Below, piece by piece: positions 1 through 8,327 of a stretch of 64,000 nt of DNA. The DNA is from DATHBD01 sp035296325 (GTDB taxonomy: Bacteria; Actinomycetota; Actinomycetes; Mycobacteriales; Micromonosporaceae): NCBI GenBank assembly GCA_035296325.1, contig DATHBD010000031.1, positions 1 to 64,000 on the forward strand, read 5' to 3'. A model generated the notes under the pieces. It was not told the DNA's origin. It made no database searches and saw nothing but the letters and a program-made list of their open reading frames with translations. Each line of letters starts with the position of its first letter. Position 1 is the stretch's first letter. Both the position numbers and the translations under genes were made by a program.

Positions 1-1
1 G

Positions 2-193
2 GTGTTCTTCGGGATCATCACCCGACAAGCGATCCGCCGCGGGACCTTCCCCACCGTCAAAGACCTCGTCGCCGCCATCCGACGATTCATCGACGGCTGG
101 AACGAACGCTGCCACCCGTTCATCTGGACCAAAACCGCCGACCAGATCCTTCCCCACGCCACCCGTCAACCAACTTCAGACGCGCGACACTAG
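2..193 (+). mobile_element. IS630-family transposase, C-terminal fragment (cut by window start)
   Basis: The reading frame is open at the left edge, so only the last ~63 residues of a DDE transposase are seen. The segment FFGIITRQAIRRGTF followed by DLVAAIRRFIDGWNE and FIWTKTADQIL is the tail that follows the catalytic glutamate in IS630-family transposases; the DDE residues themselves lie outside the window. The TAG stop at 191-193 overlaps the adhE stop codon on the other strand (CTAG), so the element abuts adhE with no spacer. Whether the rest of the element is intact cannot be judged. Confidence 0.8.
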
Positions 194-2796
194 TTGCCGT
201 AGTAGGCGTCGCGCAGAAGTCGCTGCATGTCGTCGAGCATCGGCATGCGGGGGTTCGCCGGGGCGCACTGGTCCTCGTAGGCGTTCATGGCCTGTTGCGG
301 CAGGGCGGCGAGGAATGCCTGTTCGTCGACGCCGACCGACTTGAATGACGCTTCGATGCCGACAGCGCCGCGGAGCCGCTCGACCGCGACCGCCAACGAC
401 TCGACCCCCTCGGCCGGGGTTGCCGCCGGCAGACCGAGCGTGCGGGCGATGTCGGCGAACCGTTGCGGGGCCTGGTAGCTCTCGTACTTGGGCCAGCCGG
501 TGAGCTTGCCGGGCACGGTGCCGTTGTACCGGATGACGTGTGGCAGCAGGACCGCGTTGGTCCGGCCGTGGGCGATGTGGAACGTCGCGCCGACCGTGTG
601 GGACATGGCGTGCACGATCCCGAGGAACGCGCTGCCGAACGCCATCCCGGCGATGGTGCCGGCGTTGTGCATCCTCTCCCTGGCCTCCGGGTCCGCCGCA
701 CCGTTGGTCACCGCCCGTTCCAGATACCCGAAGATCAGTTTGACCGCCTGCAGGGCCAGTCCGTCGGTGAAGTCGTTGGCGTACACCGAGACGTAGGACT
801 CGATGGCGTGGGTCAGCGCGTCGAAGCCGCTGTCGGCGGTGATGGTTCGCGGCAGGTCGGCGGCCAGCACCGGGTCGACGATGGCCACGCTCGGGGTGAG
901 CGCGTAGTCGGCGAGCGGGTACTTCTTGCCGGTCGCGGTGTCGGTGATGACGGCGAACGGGGTGACCTCGGCGCCGGTGCCGGAGGTGGTGGGGATGCAG
1001 ACGAGTTGCGCCCGCGAACCCAGGGTGGGGAACTTGAACGCGCGTTTGCGGATGTCGAAGAACTTCTCCCGCATGTCGGCGAAGACGACTTCGGGGTGTT
1101 CGTAGCGCAGCCACATCACCTTGGCGGCGTCCATCGCCGATCCACCGCCCAGCGCGACGATCGTGTCGGGCTGGAAGGAGCGCATCAGTTCAGCGCCCCG
1201 GTCCACGGTGGTGACGCTGGGTTCGGGCTCGACGTCGTCGATGATCTGCAGAGCCACCCGCTCGGGGCGGTGCTGCAGCACGGTGATCAGCCGGTCGACG
1301 TACCCCAGCTTGGTCATGGTGTGATCGGTGACGACGGTGACCCGGTGTACGTCGGGCATGTCGGCGAGGTAGCGGATCGCGTTGGCCTCGAAGTAGATCT
1401 TCGGCGGAACCTTGAACCACTGCAGGTTGTTCGTCCGCCGGCCGATCCGCTTGATGTTGATCAGGTCGATCGCGGTGACGTTGTTGGACACCGAGTTGTG
1501 CCCGTAGCTGCCGCAGCCCAGGGTGAGCGAGGGCAGGAACGCGTTGTACATGTCGCCGATGCCGCCCTGCGAGGCCGGGGCGTTCCAGATGATCCGGACC
1601 GCCTTGACCCGTCGGCCGTAGGCCTCGGCCACCTTTTCGTCCTCGGTGTGGATCACGGCGCTGTGGCCCAGGCCGTGGAACTCGACCATCTGCGCGGCGT
1701 AGGCGAAACCGTCAGCGGTCGACCCGGCGCGCAGGACGGCCAGCACCGGGCACAGCTTCTCCCGGGTCAGTGGCTCGTCGGGGCCGACGCCGGTCACCTC
1801 CACCAGGATGATCGAGGTGTCGGCTGGGACGGTGAACCCGGCCCGCTCGGCGATCCACGCCGCGCTCTGCCCGACCACGTCGGCGTTGAGCTTCGCCCCG
1901 GCGCAGTCGGCGCCGCCTGCGGCGGTGCCGAAAATCAGCGCCTCCAGTTGGCGCTTCTCCTCGGCGCTGGCCAGGTGGGCGTGCAGGCGCTGAAACTCGG
2001 CGAGCGCGGCCGGGTAGATGTCGGTGTCGATGATCGCGGCCTGCTCCGACGCGCACACCATGCCGTTGTCGAACGACTTCGACAACACGACATCGTGCAC
2101 GGCCCGGCTCAGTTTCGCGCCCCGGTGCAGGTACGCGGGGACGTTGCCGGCCCCGACGCCGAGGGCCGGCTTGCCGGCCGAGTACGCGGCACGGACCATG
2201 CCGTTGCCGCCGGTGGCGAGGATCACCGACACGCCGGGGTGGTGCATGAGGGCACCGGTGGCCTCGACCGAAGGGTGCTCGATCCACTGCACGCAGTGCT
2301 CCGGCGCGCCGGCCGCGATCGCGGCGTCCCGCACGATCCGCGCGGCCTCGGCGCTGCACCGCTGGGCAGCGGGGTGAAACGCGAAGATGACCGGGTTACG
2401 GGTCTTGAGCGCCAGCAGCGCCTTGAAGATCGTGGTGGACGTCGGGTTTGTCACAGGCGTGACCGCGCACACCACGCCGACCGGTTCGGCGATCTCCACG
2501 ATGCCGTTGATCTCGTCACGGGAGATCACGCCGGCGGTCTTGAGGCCGGCCATGTGGTTGGTGACATGCTCGCAGGCGAAGATGTTCTTCACGGCCTTGT
2601 CCTCGAACACCCCGCGGCCGGTCTCCTCGACCGCGAGCCGGGCCAGATCGGCGTGCCGGCCCAACGCGGCGACGGACGCCTTCGCGACGATCGTGTCGAC
2701 CTGCTCCTGCGTGAACCGGTCGTAGTCGGCCAACGCCGTCAGGCCGTTGTCGACAAGCGTTCCGATCGCGGCATCGATCTGCACAGGTGCGGTCAT
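190..2796 (-). CDS. adhE: bifunctional acetaldehyde-CoA/alcohol dehydrogenase (AdhE)
   Basis: Reduces acetyl-CoA to acetaldehyde and then ethanol with NADH, recycling NAD+ during fermentation. The 868-residue product has the two-domain AdhE layout and near-usual length (E. coli 891). The N-terminal aldehyde dehydrogenase half carries the catalytic cysteine in NGMVCASEQ (Cys248). The C-terminal iron-dependent alcohol dehydrogenase half has GGGSAMDAAK for the cofactor and HAMSHTVGATFHIAHG, with histidines typical of the iron site. The ATG at 2796 was chosen over an upstream in-frame start because GGAAGGTG sits just before it. It is divergent from ppdK across a 250-bp region that holds a DosR-like palindrome. 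Its 3' end touches an IS630 element but the C-terminus looks complete. Confidence 0.95.
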   Translation of the reverse strand: MTAPVQIDAAIGTLVDNGLTALADYDRFTQEQVDTIVAKASVAALGRHADLARLAVEETGRGVFEDKAVKNIFACEHVTNHMAGLKTAGVISRDEINGIVEIAEPVGVVCAVTPVTNPTSTTIFKALLALKTRNPVIFAFHPAAQRCSAEAARIVRDAAIAAGAPEHCVQWIEHPSVEATGALMHHPGVSVILATGGNGMVRAAYSAGKPALGVGAGNVPAYLHRGAKLSRAVHDVVLSKSFDNGMVCASEQAAIIDTDIYPAALAEFQRLHAHLASAEEKRQLEALIFGTAAGGADCAGAKLNADVVGQSAAWIAERAGFTVPADTSIILVEVTGVGPDEPLTREKLCPVLAVLRAGSTADGFAYAAQMVEFHGLGHSAVIHTEDEKVAEAYGRRVKAVRIIWNAPASQGGIGDMYNAFLPSLTLGCGSYGHNSVSNNVTAIDLINIKRIGRRTNNLQWFKVPPKIYFEANAIRYLADMPDVHRVTVVTDHTMTKLGYVDRLITVLQHRPERVALQIIDDVEPEPSVTTVDRGAELMRSFQPDTIVALGGGSAMDAAKVMWLRYEHPEVVFADMREKFFDIRKRAFKFPTLGSRAQLVCIPTTSGTGAEVTPFAVITDTATGKKYPLADYALTPSVAIVDPVLAADLPRTITADSGFDALTHAIESYVSVYANDFTDGLALQAVKLIFGYLERAVTNGAADPEARERMHNAGTIAGMAFGSAFLGIVHAMSHTVGATFHIAHGRTNAVLLPHVIRYNGTVPGKLTGWPKYESYQAPQRFADIARTLGLPAATPAEGVESLAVAVERLRGAVGIEASFKSVGVDEQAFLAALPQQAMNAYEDQCAPANPRMPMLDDMQRLLRDAYYGN

Positions 2797-2898
2797 CGGG
2801 ATCACCTTCCGGCCAAGGAACCGGCGTTGTCGCCTGCTCACGCCTTCATCGTCATCCCGAGCGTCGAATCACGCCCGACCGTAACGGCCCCACCCGCC

Positions 2899-2912
2899 GG
2901 GACCTTGGTCCC
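2899..2912. promoter_or_regulatory. DosR/DevR-like palindrome between adhE and ppdK
   Basis: GGGACCTTGGTCCC is a perfect 14-bp palindrome, one base away from the mycobacterial DosR consensus GGGACTTNNGNCCC. It lies 103 bp before the adhE start and 136 bp before the ppdK start, so one site could serve both divergent genes. A weaker relative, AGGACCTTCCTCCC, lies about 40 bp to the right. Binding by a DosR-type response regulator is inferred from motif and gene context. Confidence 0.55.
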
Positions 2913-3047
2913 GCCTCGACGCCGCCCGGCGCAGGACAGGACCTTCCTCCCTCGCGGGCAGGCCTGGCCGGCCCTATGGCGGCCACCCGCCGGCCCGGTA
3001 CGACGGAAGGGACCCATCCGCATCGACACGAGTTGAGGTTGGCCGCC

Positions 3048-5858
3048 ATGTCGAGGTATGTGTACGACTTCATCGAAGGCAACAAGGCCCTCAAGGATCT
3101 GCTCGGCGGCAAGGGCGCGAACCTCGCCGAGATGACCCGCCTCGGGCTGCCGGTGCCGCCCGGGTTCACCATCACCACCGACGCGTGCCGGGCGTACCTG
3201 ACCACCGCCACCGTGCCGACCGGGCTGTTCGCGGAGGTGGAGGACCACCTGCGGGAGATGGAGGCGCGGATGGACAAGCGCCTGGGTGACCCGCGTGATC
3301 CACTGCTGCTGTCGGTGCGCTCGGGCGGGAAGTTCTCCATGCCCGGCATGATGGAGACGATTCTCGACGTCGGCCTCAATGACACAAGCGTGGCGGGCCT
3401 GGCCGCGCAGAGCGGGGACGAACGCTTCGCGTGGGATTCGTACCGGCGCCTGATCCAGATGTTCGGCAAGACGGTCTGCGACGTGCCGGCTGAGGACTTC
3501 GAGCATGCGCTGGACGCGGCCAGGGCCGCGGCGGGCGTCACCGCTGAGACCGGTCTGGGTGCCGAGGAGCTGCGGCACCTGGTGGAGGAGTACAAGAAGG
3601 TCTTCCACGCCCACACCGGCCGGGACTTCCCGCAGGCCCCGCACGAACAGTTGTACCTGGCCATCGAGGCGGTGTTCCGGTCCTGGAACTCCGAACGGGC
3701 GGTGCTCTACCGCCGCCAGGAGCGCATCCCGCACGAACTGGGCACCGCGGTCAACGTGATGGCCATGGTCTTCGGCAACCTCGGTACCGGCTCGGGCACC
3801 GGGGTCGCGTTCACCCGCGACCCGGCCACCGGCGAACGCGGTGTCTACGGCGACTACCTGGAGAACGCCCAGGGCGAGGACGTCGTGGCCGGCATCCGCA
3901 ACACCGTGTCCTTGCAGGACCTGCAGGACATCGACCCGGCCAGCTTCGCCCAGCTGATGTCCACGATGGACCGGCTGGAGCACCACTACCGGGACCTGTG
4001 CGACGTCGAGTCCACCATCGAACGCGGCAAGCTGTGGATGCTGCAGACCCGCGTGGGCAAGCGCACCGCCGCAGCGGCGTTCGTCATCGCGGCGCAACTC
4101 GTCGAAGAGCGCATCATCACCCTCGACGAGGCGCTGCAGCGGGTCACCGGCGCGCAGCTCGGTCAGTTGATGTTTCCCGCGTTCGATCCGGCCGCGACCC
4201 CGCCGCCGCTGGCCACCGGCGTCGCGGCCTCGCCCGGAGCGGCGGTCGGCCGGGTCGTCTTCGACTCCGCCCACGCCGCCAGCGCCGACGACCACGTCAT
4301 CCTGGTACGCCGGGAGACCAACCCGGACGACCTGCCGGGCATGATCGCCGCGCAGGGTGTCCTGACCAGCCACGGCGGCAAGACCTCGCACGCGGCCGTG
4401 GTGGCCCGCGGCATGGGCAAGCCGTGCGTGTGCGGGGCCGAGGCGCTCGACATCGACGCCGAGACCGCCACCCTGACCGTCGACGGGACGGTGATCCACG
4501 ACGGCGACATCGTCTCCATCGACGGCACCACCGGACGGGTGTATGTCGGTGCCGTGCCGGTGCACCCCTCACCCGTGGTGCGGCACTTCGAGGGCGACCC
4601 AGCCGTCAGCGATGATGCGCTGGTGGCGGCCGTGGACCAGCTACTGGCCCACGCCGACGCGGTGCGCCGCCTGGGCGTGCACGCCAACGCCGACACCGCG
4701 GGAGACGCCGAACGCGCCCGTCGCTTCGGCGCCGCCGGGATCGGGCTCTGCCGCACCGAGCACATGTTCCTGGGCGGCCGCCGTGAACTCGTCGAACGGC
4801 TCATCCTCGCCACCGACGACGCCGAACGCACCGCCGCACTGGACGCGCTGCTGCCGCTGCAACGCGCCGATTTCGTGGAGATCCTGGCGGCGATGGACGG
4901 CCTGCCGGTCACCATCCGACTTCTCGACCCGCCGCTGCACGAATTCCTGCCCGCCCTGGCGGACCTCACCGCCCGGGTGGCCCGCGCCGAAGCCCTCGGG
5001 CAGGACCCCGGCCGCGATCGGGTGCTGCTGGACGCGGTGCGCCGCATCCACGAGGCCAACCCGATGCTGGGCCTGCGCGGCGTCCGCCTCGGCCTGGTGA
5101 TCCCCGGCCTGTTCGCCATGCAGGTACGGGCGATCGCCGAAGCCGCCGCCATCCGGGTGCGGTCCGGGGGCGACCCCCGGCCGGAGATCATGGTCCCGCT
5201 GGTCGGGGCGGTGCAGGAACTGGAGGCGGTCCGGCACGAGGCCGACGCCCTGCTCGCCACCATCGACGGTGTGCCGCCGATCCGGATCGGCACGATGATC
5301 GAGGTCCCCCGGGCGGCGCTGACCGCCGGGGAGATCGCACAGGCTGCGGAGTTCTTCTCCTTCGGCACCAACGACCTCACCCAGATGGGTTGGGGCTTCT
5401 CCCGCGACGACGTCGAAGGCGCCTTCTTCGGCCGCTACCGCGAACTCGGCATCTTCGCTGTGTCCCCGTTCGAAACCATCGACGCCAAAGGCATCGGACG
5501 GCTGGTCCGCATCGCGGTCGAGGAGGGCCGCGCAACCCGCAACCCGACCGGAGCTGACCGTCGGGGTCTGCGGCGAACACGGCGGCGACCCGGAATCGGT
5601 GCGGTGGCATGCTTCCATCCAGTCGTCGACGTGACCCGCATCGTGGCCTGGAGCCTGGTGACCACCGCGGTCACGACGGCCGCCGTCGCGGTGGCGATCA
5701 CCCGCCGCAGGGCGCCGGCGATCAGCACGGTCACCATGGGCCCTGGCGGCTGGATCAGCCTCAAGGGCCAACCGGCGCCGGCGCTGCGGGCCGACACCCG
5801 CGACCGACCATGGTGGGCCCACCTGCTGCGGGCGCGCCGCCTGGTGCCCGAGCGTTAG
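3048..5858 (+). CDS. ppdK: pyruvate, phosphate dikinase with disrupted C-terminus
   Basis: PPDK interconverts pyruvate + ATP + Pi and phosphoenolpyruvate + AMP + PPi. The N-terminal nucleotide-binding domain starts FIEGNKALKDLLGGKGANLAEM; the swivelling phosphohistidine domain has GGKTSHAAVVARG (His448); the PEP-binding barrel follows, to SFGTNDLTQMGWGFSRDD. From about residue 831 the frame leaves the family sequence. A 7-bp tandem repeat (gcaaccc twice, 5532-5545) shifts the frame; removing one copy restores GRATRPELTVGVCGEHGGDPESV, which carries the family's catalytic cysteine. Even then the conserved GLDYVSCSPFRVP tail is missing and a stop comes at 5632-5634. As given, the frame runs on into a hydrophobic segment ending at 5858. 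The enzyme is probably inactive or altered. ATG at 3048 follows TTGAGG. Confidence 0.8.
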   Translation: MSRYVYDFIEGNKALKDLLGGKGANLAEMTRLGLPVPPGFTITTDACRAYLTTATVPTGLFAEVEDHLREMEARMDKRLGDPRDPLLLSVRSGGKFSMPGMMETILDVGLNDTSVAGLAAQSGDERFAWDSYRRLIQMFGKTVCDVPAEDFEHALDAARAAAGVTAETGLGAEELRHLVEEYKKVFHAHTGRDFPQAPHEQLYLAIEAVFRSWNSERAVLYRRQERIPHELGTAVNVMAMVFGNLGTGSGTGVAFTRDPATGERGVYGDYLENAQGEDVVAGIRNTVSLQDLQDIDPASFAQLMSTMDRLEHHYRDLCDVESTIERGKLWMLQTRVGKRTAAAAFVIAAQLVEERIITLDEALQRVTGAQLGQLMFPAFDPAATPPPLATGVAASPGAAVGRVVFDSAHAASADDHVILVRRETNPDDLPGMIAAQGVLTSHGGKTSHAAVVARGMGKPCVCGAEALDIDAETATLTVDGTVIHDGDIVSIDGTTGRVYVGAVPVHPSPVVRHFEGDPAVSDDALVAAVDQLLAHADAVRRLGVHANADTAGDAERARRFGAAGIGLCRTEHMFLGGRRELVERLILATDDAERTAALDALLPLQRADFVEILAAMDGLPVTIRLLDPPLHEFLPALADLTARVARAEALGQDPGRDRVLLDAVRRIHEANPMLGLRGVRLGLVIPGLFAMQVRAIAEAAAIRVRSGGDPRPEIMVPLVGAVQELEAVRHEADALLATIDGVPPIRIGTMIEVPRAALTAGEIAQAAEFFSFGTNDLTQMGWGFSRDDVEGAFFGRYRELGIFAVSPFETIDAKGIGRLVRIAVEEGRATRNPTGADRRGLRRTRRRPGIGAVACFHPVVDVTRIVAWSLVTTAVTTAAVAVAITRRRAPAISTVTMGPGGWISLKGQPAPALRADTRDRPWWAHLLRARRLVPER
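5631..5858 (+). CDS. small membrane protein, possibly separate gene 3' of ppdK
   Basis: The last 75 codons of the extended ppdK frame do not resemble PPDK and read as a small protein from GTG 5631: one hydrophobic N-terminal segment (TRIVAWSLVTTAVTTAAVAV), a basic stretch and a tail ending WWAHLLRARRLVPER. The GTG overlaps, as GTGA, the stop codon of the restored ppdK frame, a layout usual for coupled genes in this window. It may therefore be an independent single-pass membrane protein that the ppdK frameshift has fused to the enzyme. No function is recognised. Confidence 0.45.
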   Translation: MTRIVAWSLVTTAVTTAAVAVAITRRRAPAISTVTMGPGGWISLKGQPAPALRADTRDRPWWAHLLRARRLVPER

Positions 5859-5910
5859 CCACGCCCGTCCCCGGGCGCCGTTGCGTGGTGCCCGGACGAT
5901 CGCCGCGGCG

Positions 5911-5941
5911 AGTCCCGACCGGTTGAGGACCGGTCGGGACT
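5911..5941. terminator. hairpin after the ppdK region
   Basis: AGTCCCGACCGGT and its perfect reverse complement flank a 5-nt loop, giving a 13-bp GC-rich stem. No U-run follows, as is common in actinobacteria. A second hairpin (8-bp stem, 5951-5969) lies just after it. The right arm overlaps the DosR-like box of pflB. Confidence 0.5.
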
Positions 5942-5949
5942 TCCGGCCC
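5936..5949 (+). promoter_or_regulatory. DosR/DevR-like box upstream of pflB
   Basis: GGGACTTCCGGCCC fits the DosR consensus GGGACTTNNGNCCC with no mismatch, and is centred about 60 bp before the pflB ATG, a plausible activator position. Regulation by a DosR-type protein is inferred; no such gene is in the window. Confidence 0.6.
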
Positions 5950-6002
5950 TGCCCGGTCACCGACCGGGCGCGCCAGGCTTGACGTAGCAGAAGGAGGTCA
6001 CC

Positions 6003-8327
6003 ATGGCCCGCGAACGGACCGCCGCCGTCCACCCAGCCGAGCCCACCAGCAACGGGGCACACCCCGCCCAGCCCACCGCCACGGTCGTCCGGGAACCGGT
6101 CCGGGACGCCTGGCGCGGCCTACGCGGTCAGACCTGGCGGGACACCATCGACGTGGCGGACTTCATCGGTCGCAACTACACCCCGTACCTCGGTGACGCG
6201 CGATTTCTGACCGGTGCGACCGGCCGGACCCTGAACCTGTGGGACCGGCTCGAGGAGATGTTCGTCGACGAGCGGCGCCGCGGCATTTACGACGTGGACG
6301 CCGCCACCCCGTCGAGCATCACCGCGCACGCGCCGGGCTACCTGGACCGGGAGCATGAGCTGATCGTCGGTCTGCAGACCGACGCGCCGCTGCGCCGCGC
6401 GATCATGCCCAACGGCGGGCTACGGATGGTCGAGGCCGGGCTGAAGGCCTACGCCTGCCAACTCGACCCGGGAATCCGGGAAATCTTCTCCGCGTACCGC
6501 AAGACGCACAACGACGCCGTCTTCGACGCCTACCCCGCCGATGTCCTCGCCGCGCGACGTTCGCACATCATCACCGGCCTGCCCGACGCGTACGGCCGCG
6601 GCCGGATCATCGGCGACTACCGCCGGGTCGCCCTCTACGGCGTCGACCGCCTCATCGCCGAACGCCGCGAACGCAAGGCCTCCCTCGACGCGCAACGCTC
6701 CATCGAAACAGTGGTCCGTGACCGTGAGGAACTCGCCGAGCAGATCCGCGCCCTCGGCGAACTCAAGCAGATGGCCGCCGCCTACGGCCACGACATCTCC
6801 GGCCCGGCCAGCACCGGCCGGGAGGCGATCCAGTGGCTGTACTTCGGCTACCTCGCCGCGACCAAGGAACAGAACGGCGCGGCGATGTCGCTCGGGCGTA
6901 CCGCCACGTTCCTCGACATCTACCTGCAGCGTGATCTCGACGAGGGCACGCTGACCGAGACCCAGGCGCAGGAATTGATCGACGACTTCGTGATCAAGCT
7001 GCGGATCATCAGGTTCCTGCGCACCCCGGAGTACGACCAGCTGTTCTCCGGCGACCCGACCTGGGTCACCGAGGCCCTCGGCGGCATCGGCGCCGACGGC
7101 CGGCCGCTGGTCACCCGCACCAGCTTCCGGTACCTGCAGACCCTGTACAACCTCGGCCCGGCACCGGAGCCGAACCTCACCGTGCTCTGGTCGCCGGCGT
7201 TGCCTGACGGGTTCAAGCGGTTCTGCGCCCAGGTGTCTCTGGACACCAGCGCCATCCAGTACGAAAACGACGACCTGATCCGCCGGGCGTACAGCGACGA
7301 CACCGCCATCGCGTGCTGCGTCTCGGCGATGCGTGTCGGCAAGGACATGCAGTTCTTCGGCGCCCGCGCCAACCTGGCCAAGGCCCTGCTGTACGCCATC
7401 AACGGCGGCCGCGACGAGATCACCGGCGAGCAGGTCGCCCCGCCCACCGCACCGGTCGGCGGGGAAACCCTGAACTACGACGAGGTCGTCGCGGCGTTCG
7501 ACCGGACACTGGACTGGCTGGCCCGCACGTACGTCGACGCGCTCAACGTCATCCACCAGATGCACGACCGGTACGCCTACGAGCGCCTCGAGATGGCCCT
7601 GCACGACTACCCGGTGCACCGCTTCCTCGCCACCGGCATCGCCGGGCTCTCCGTGGCCGTCGACAGCCTGTCCGCGATCAAGCACGCCAAGGTCAAGGTG
7701 CTGCGCGACGAGACCGGTCTGGCCATCGACTACGCCGTCGACGGTGACTTCCCGTGCTTCGGCAACAACGACGACAGCGCCGACAAGATCGCCGTCTGGC
7801 TGGTCGAGGAGTTCATGGCCAAGATCCACCGACAGCCCGCGTACCGTGGGGCCGAACCCACCCTGTCGGTACTGACGATCACCTCCAACGTCGTCTACGG
7901 CAAACACACCGGCAACACCCCCGACGGCCGGCGCACCGGCGAACCGTTCGCCCCCGGCGCCAACCCGATGAACGGCCGCGACCGGCACGGCCTGGTCGCC
8001 GCCGCCCTGTCGGTGGCGAAACTGCCGTACGCCAGCGCCCGCGACGGCATCTCGCTGACCACCACCGTCACCCCCGACGGCCTGGGCCACAGCCGCGACG
8101 ACCGGATCGGCAACCTGGCCGGGGTGCTCGACGGCTACACCGACGCCGGCGGGTTCCACCTCAACGTCAACGTCCTGGACCGCGCCACCCTCGAAGACGC
8201 CATGGCCCACCCGGAGAACCACCTGCAGCTCACCATCCGGGTCTCCGGCTACGCGGTCAACTTCGTCCGGCTCACCACCGAACAGCAGCGCGACGTCATC
8301 GCCCGTACCTTCCACGGCCGGCTATGA
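6003..8327 (+). CDS. pflB: formate C-acetyltransferase (pyruvate formate-lyase)
   Basis: Glycyl-radical enzyme that splits pyruvate with CoA into acetyl-CoA and formate in the absence of oxygen. All catalytic parts are visible in 774 residues: the paired cysteines in DTAIACCVSAMRVGK (Cys438/Cys439), the following MQFFGARANLAKALLYAINGG block, and the C-terminal radical loop RVSGYAVNF with Gly749. Length matches the family (about 760). ATG 6003 follows an excellent AGAAGGAGG ribosome site. The stop overlaps the pflA start (ATGA), so enzyme and activase are translationally coupled. Acetyl-CoA made here is the substrate of AdhE encoded nearby. Oxygen-sensitive PFL is uncommon in this largely aerobic group. 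Confidence 0.96.
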   Translation: MARERTAAVHPAEPTSNGAHPAQPTATVVREPVRDAWRGLRGQTWRDTIDVADFIGRNYTPYLGDARFLTGATGRTLNLWDRLEEMFVDERRRGIYDVDAATPSSITAHAPGYLDREHELIVGLQTDAPLRRAIMPNGGLRMVEAGLKAYACQLDPGIREIFSAYRKTHNDAVFDAYPADVLAARRSHIITGLPDAYGRGRIIGDYRRVALYGVDRLIAERRERKASLDAQRSIETVVRDREELAEQIRALGELKQMAAAYGHDISGPASTGREAIQWLYFGYLAATKEQNGAAMSLGRTATFLDIYLQRDLDEGTLTETQAQELIDDFVIKLRIIRFLRTPEYDQLFSGDPTWVTEALGGIGADGRPLVTRTSFRYLQTLYNLGPAPEPNLTVLWSPALPDGFKRFCAQVSLDTSAIQYENDDLIRRAYSDDTAIACCVSAMRVGKDMQFFGARANLAKALLYAINGGRDEITGEQVAPPTAPVGGETLNYDEVVAAFDRTLDWLARTYVDALNVIHQMHDRYAYERLEMALHDYPVHRFLATGIAGLSVAVDSLSAIKHAKVKVLRDETGLAIDYAVDGDFPCFGNNDDSADKIAVWLVEEFMAKIHRQPAYRGAEPTLSVLTITSNVVYGKHTGNTPDGRRTGEPFAPGANPMNGRDRHGLVAAALSVAKLPYASARDGISLTTTVTPDGLGHSRDDRIGNLAGVLDGYTDAGGFHLNVNVLDRATLEDAMAHPENHLQLTIRVSGYAVNFVRLTTEQQRDVIARTFHGRL

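Noticed and set aside
463..3036. Very long open frame on the plus strand opposite adhE (857 codons)
   Set aside because: Shadow of adhE in GC-rich DNA: no motifs, unusual Gly/Val/Arg composition, and AdhE on the other strand has all catalytic residues.
5520..5640. Programmed frameshift in ppdK
   Set aside because: The shift coincides with an exact 7-bp duplication, has no slippery heptamer with a pseudoknot, and the conserved C-terminal block is missing in all frames.
5911..5969. Riboswitch in the pflB leader
   Set aside because: Only two simple hairpins and a DosR-like box are seen; no known aptamer pattern.
2838..8315. Long minus-strand frames opposite ppdK and pflB
   Set aside because: Composition and lack of ribosome sites mark them as antisense shadows of the two recognised enzymes.
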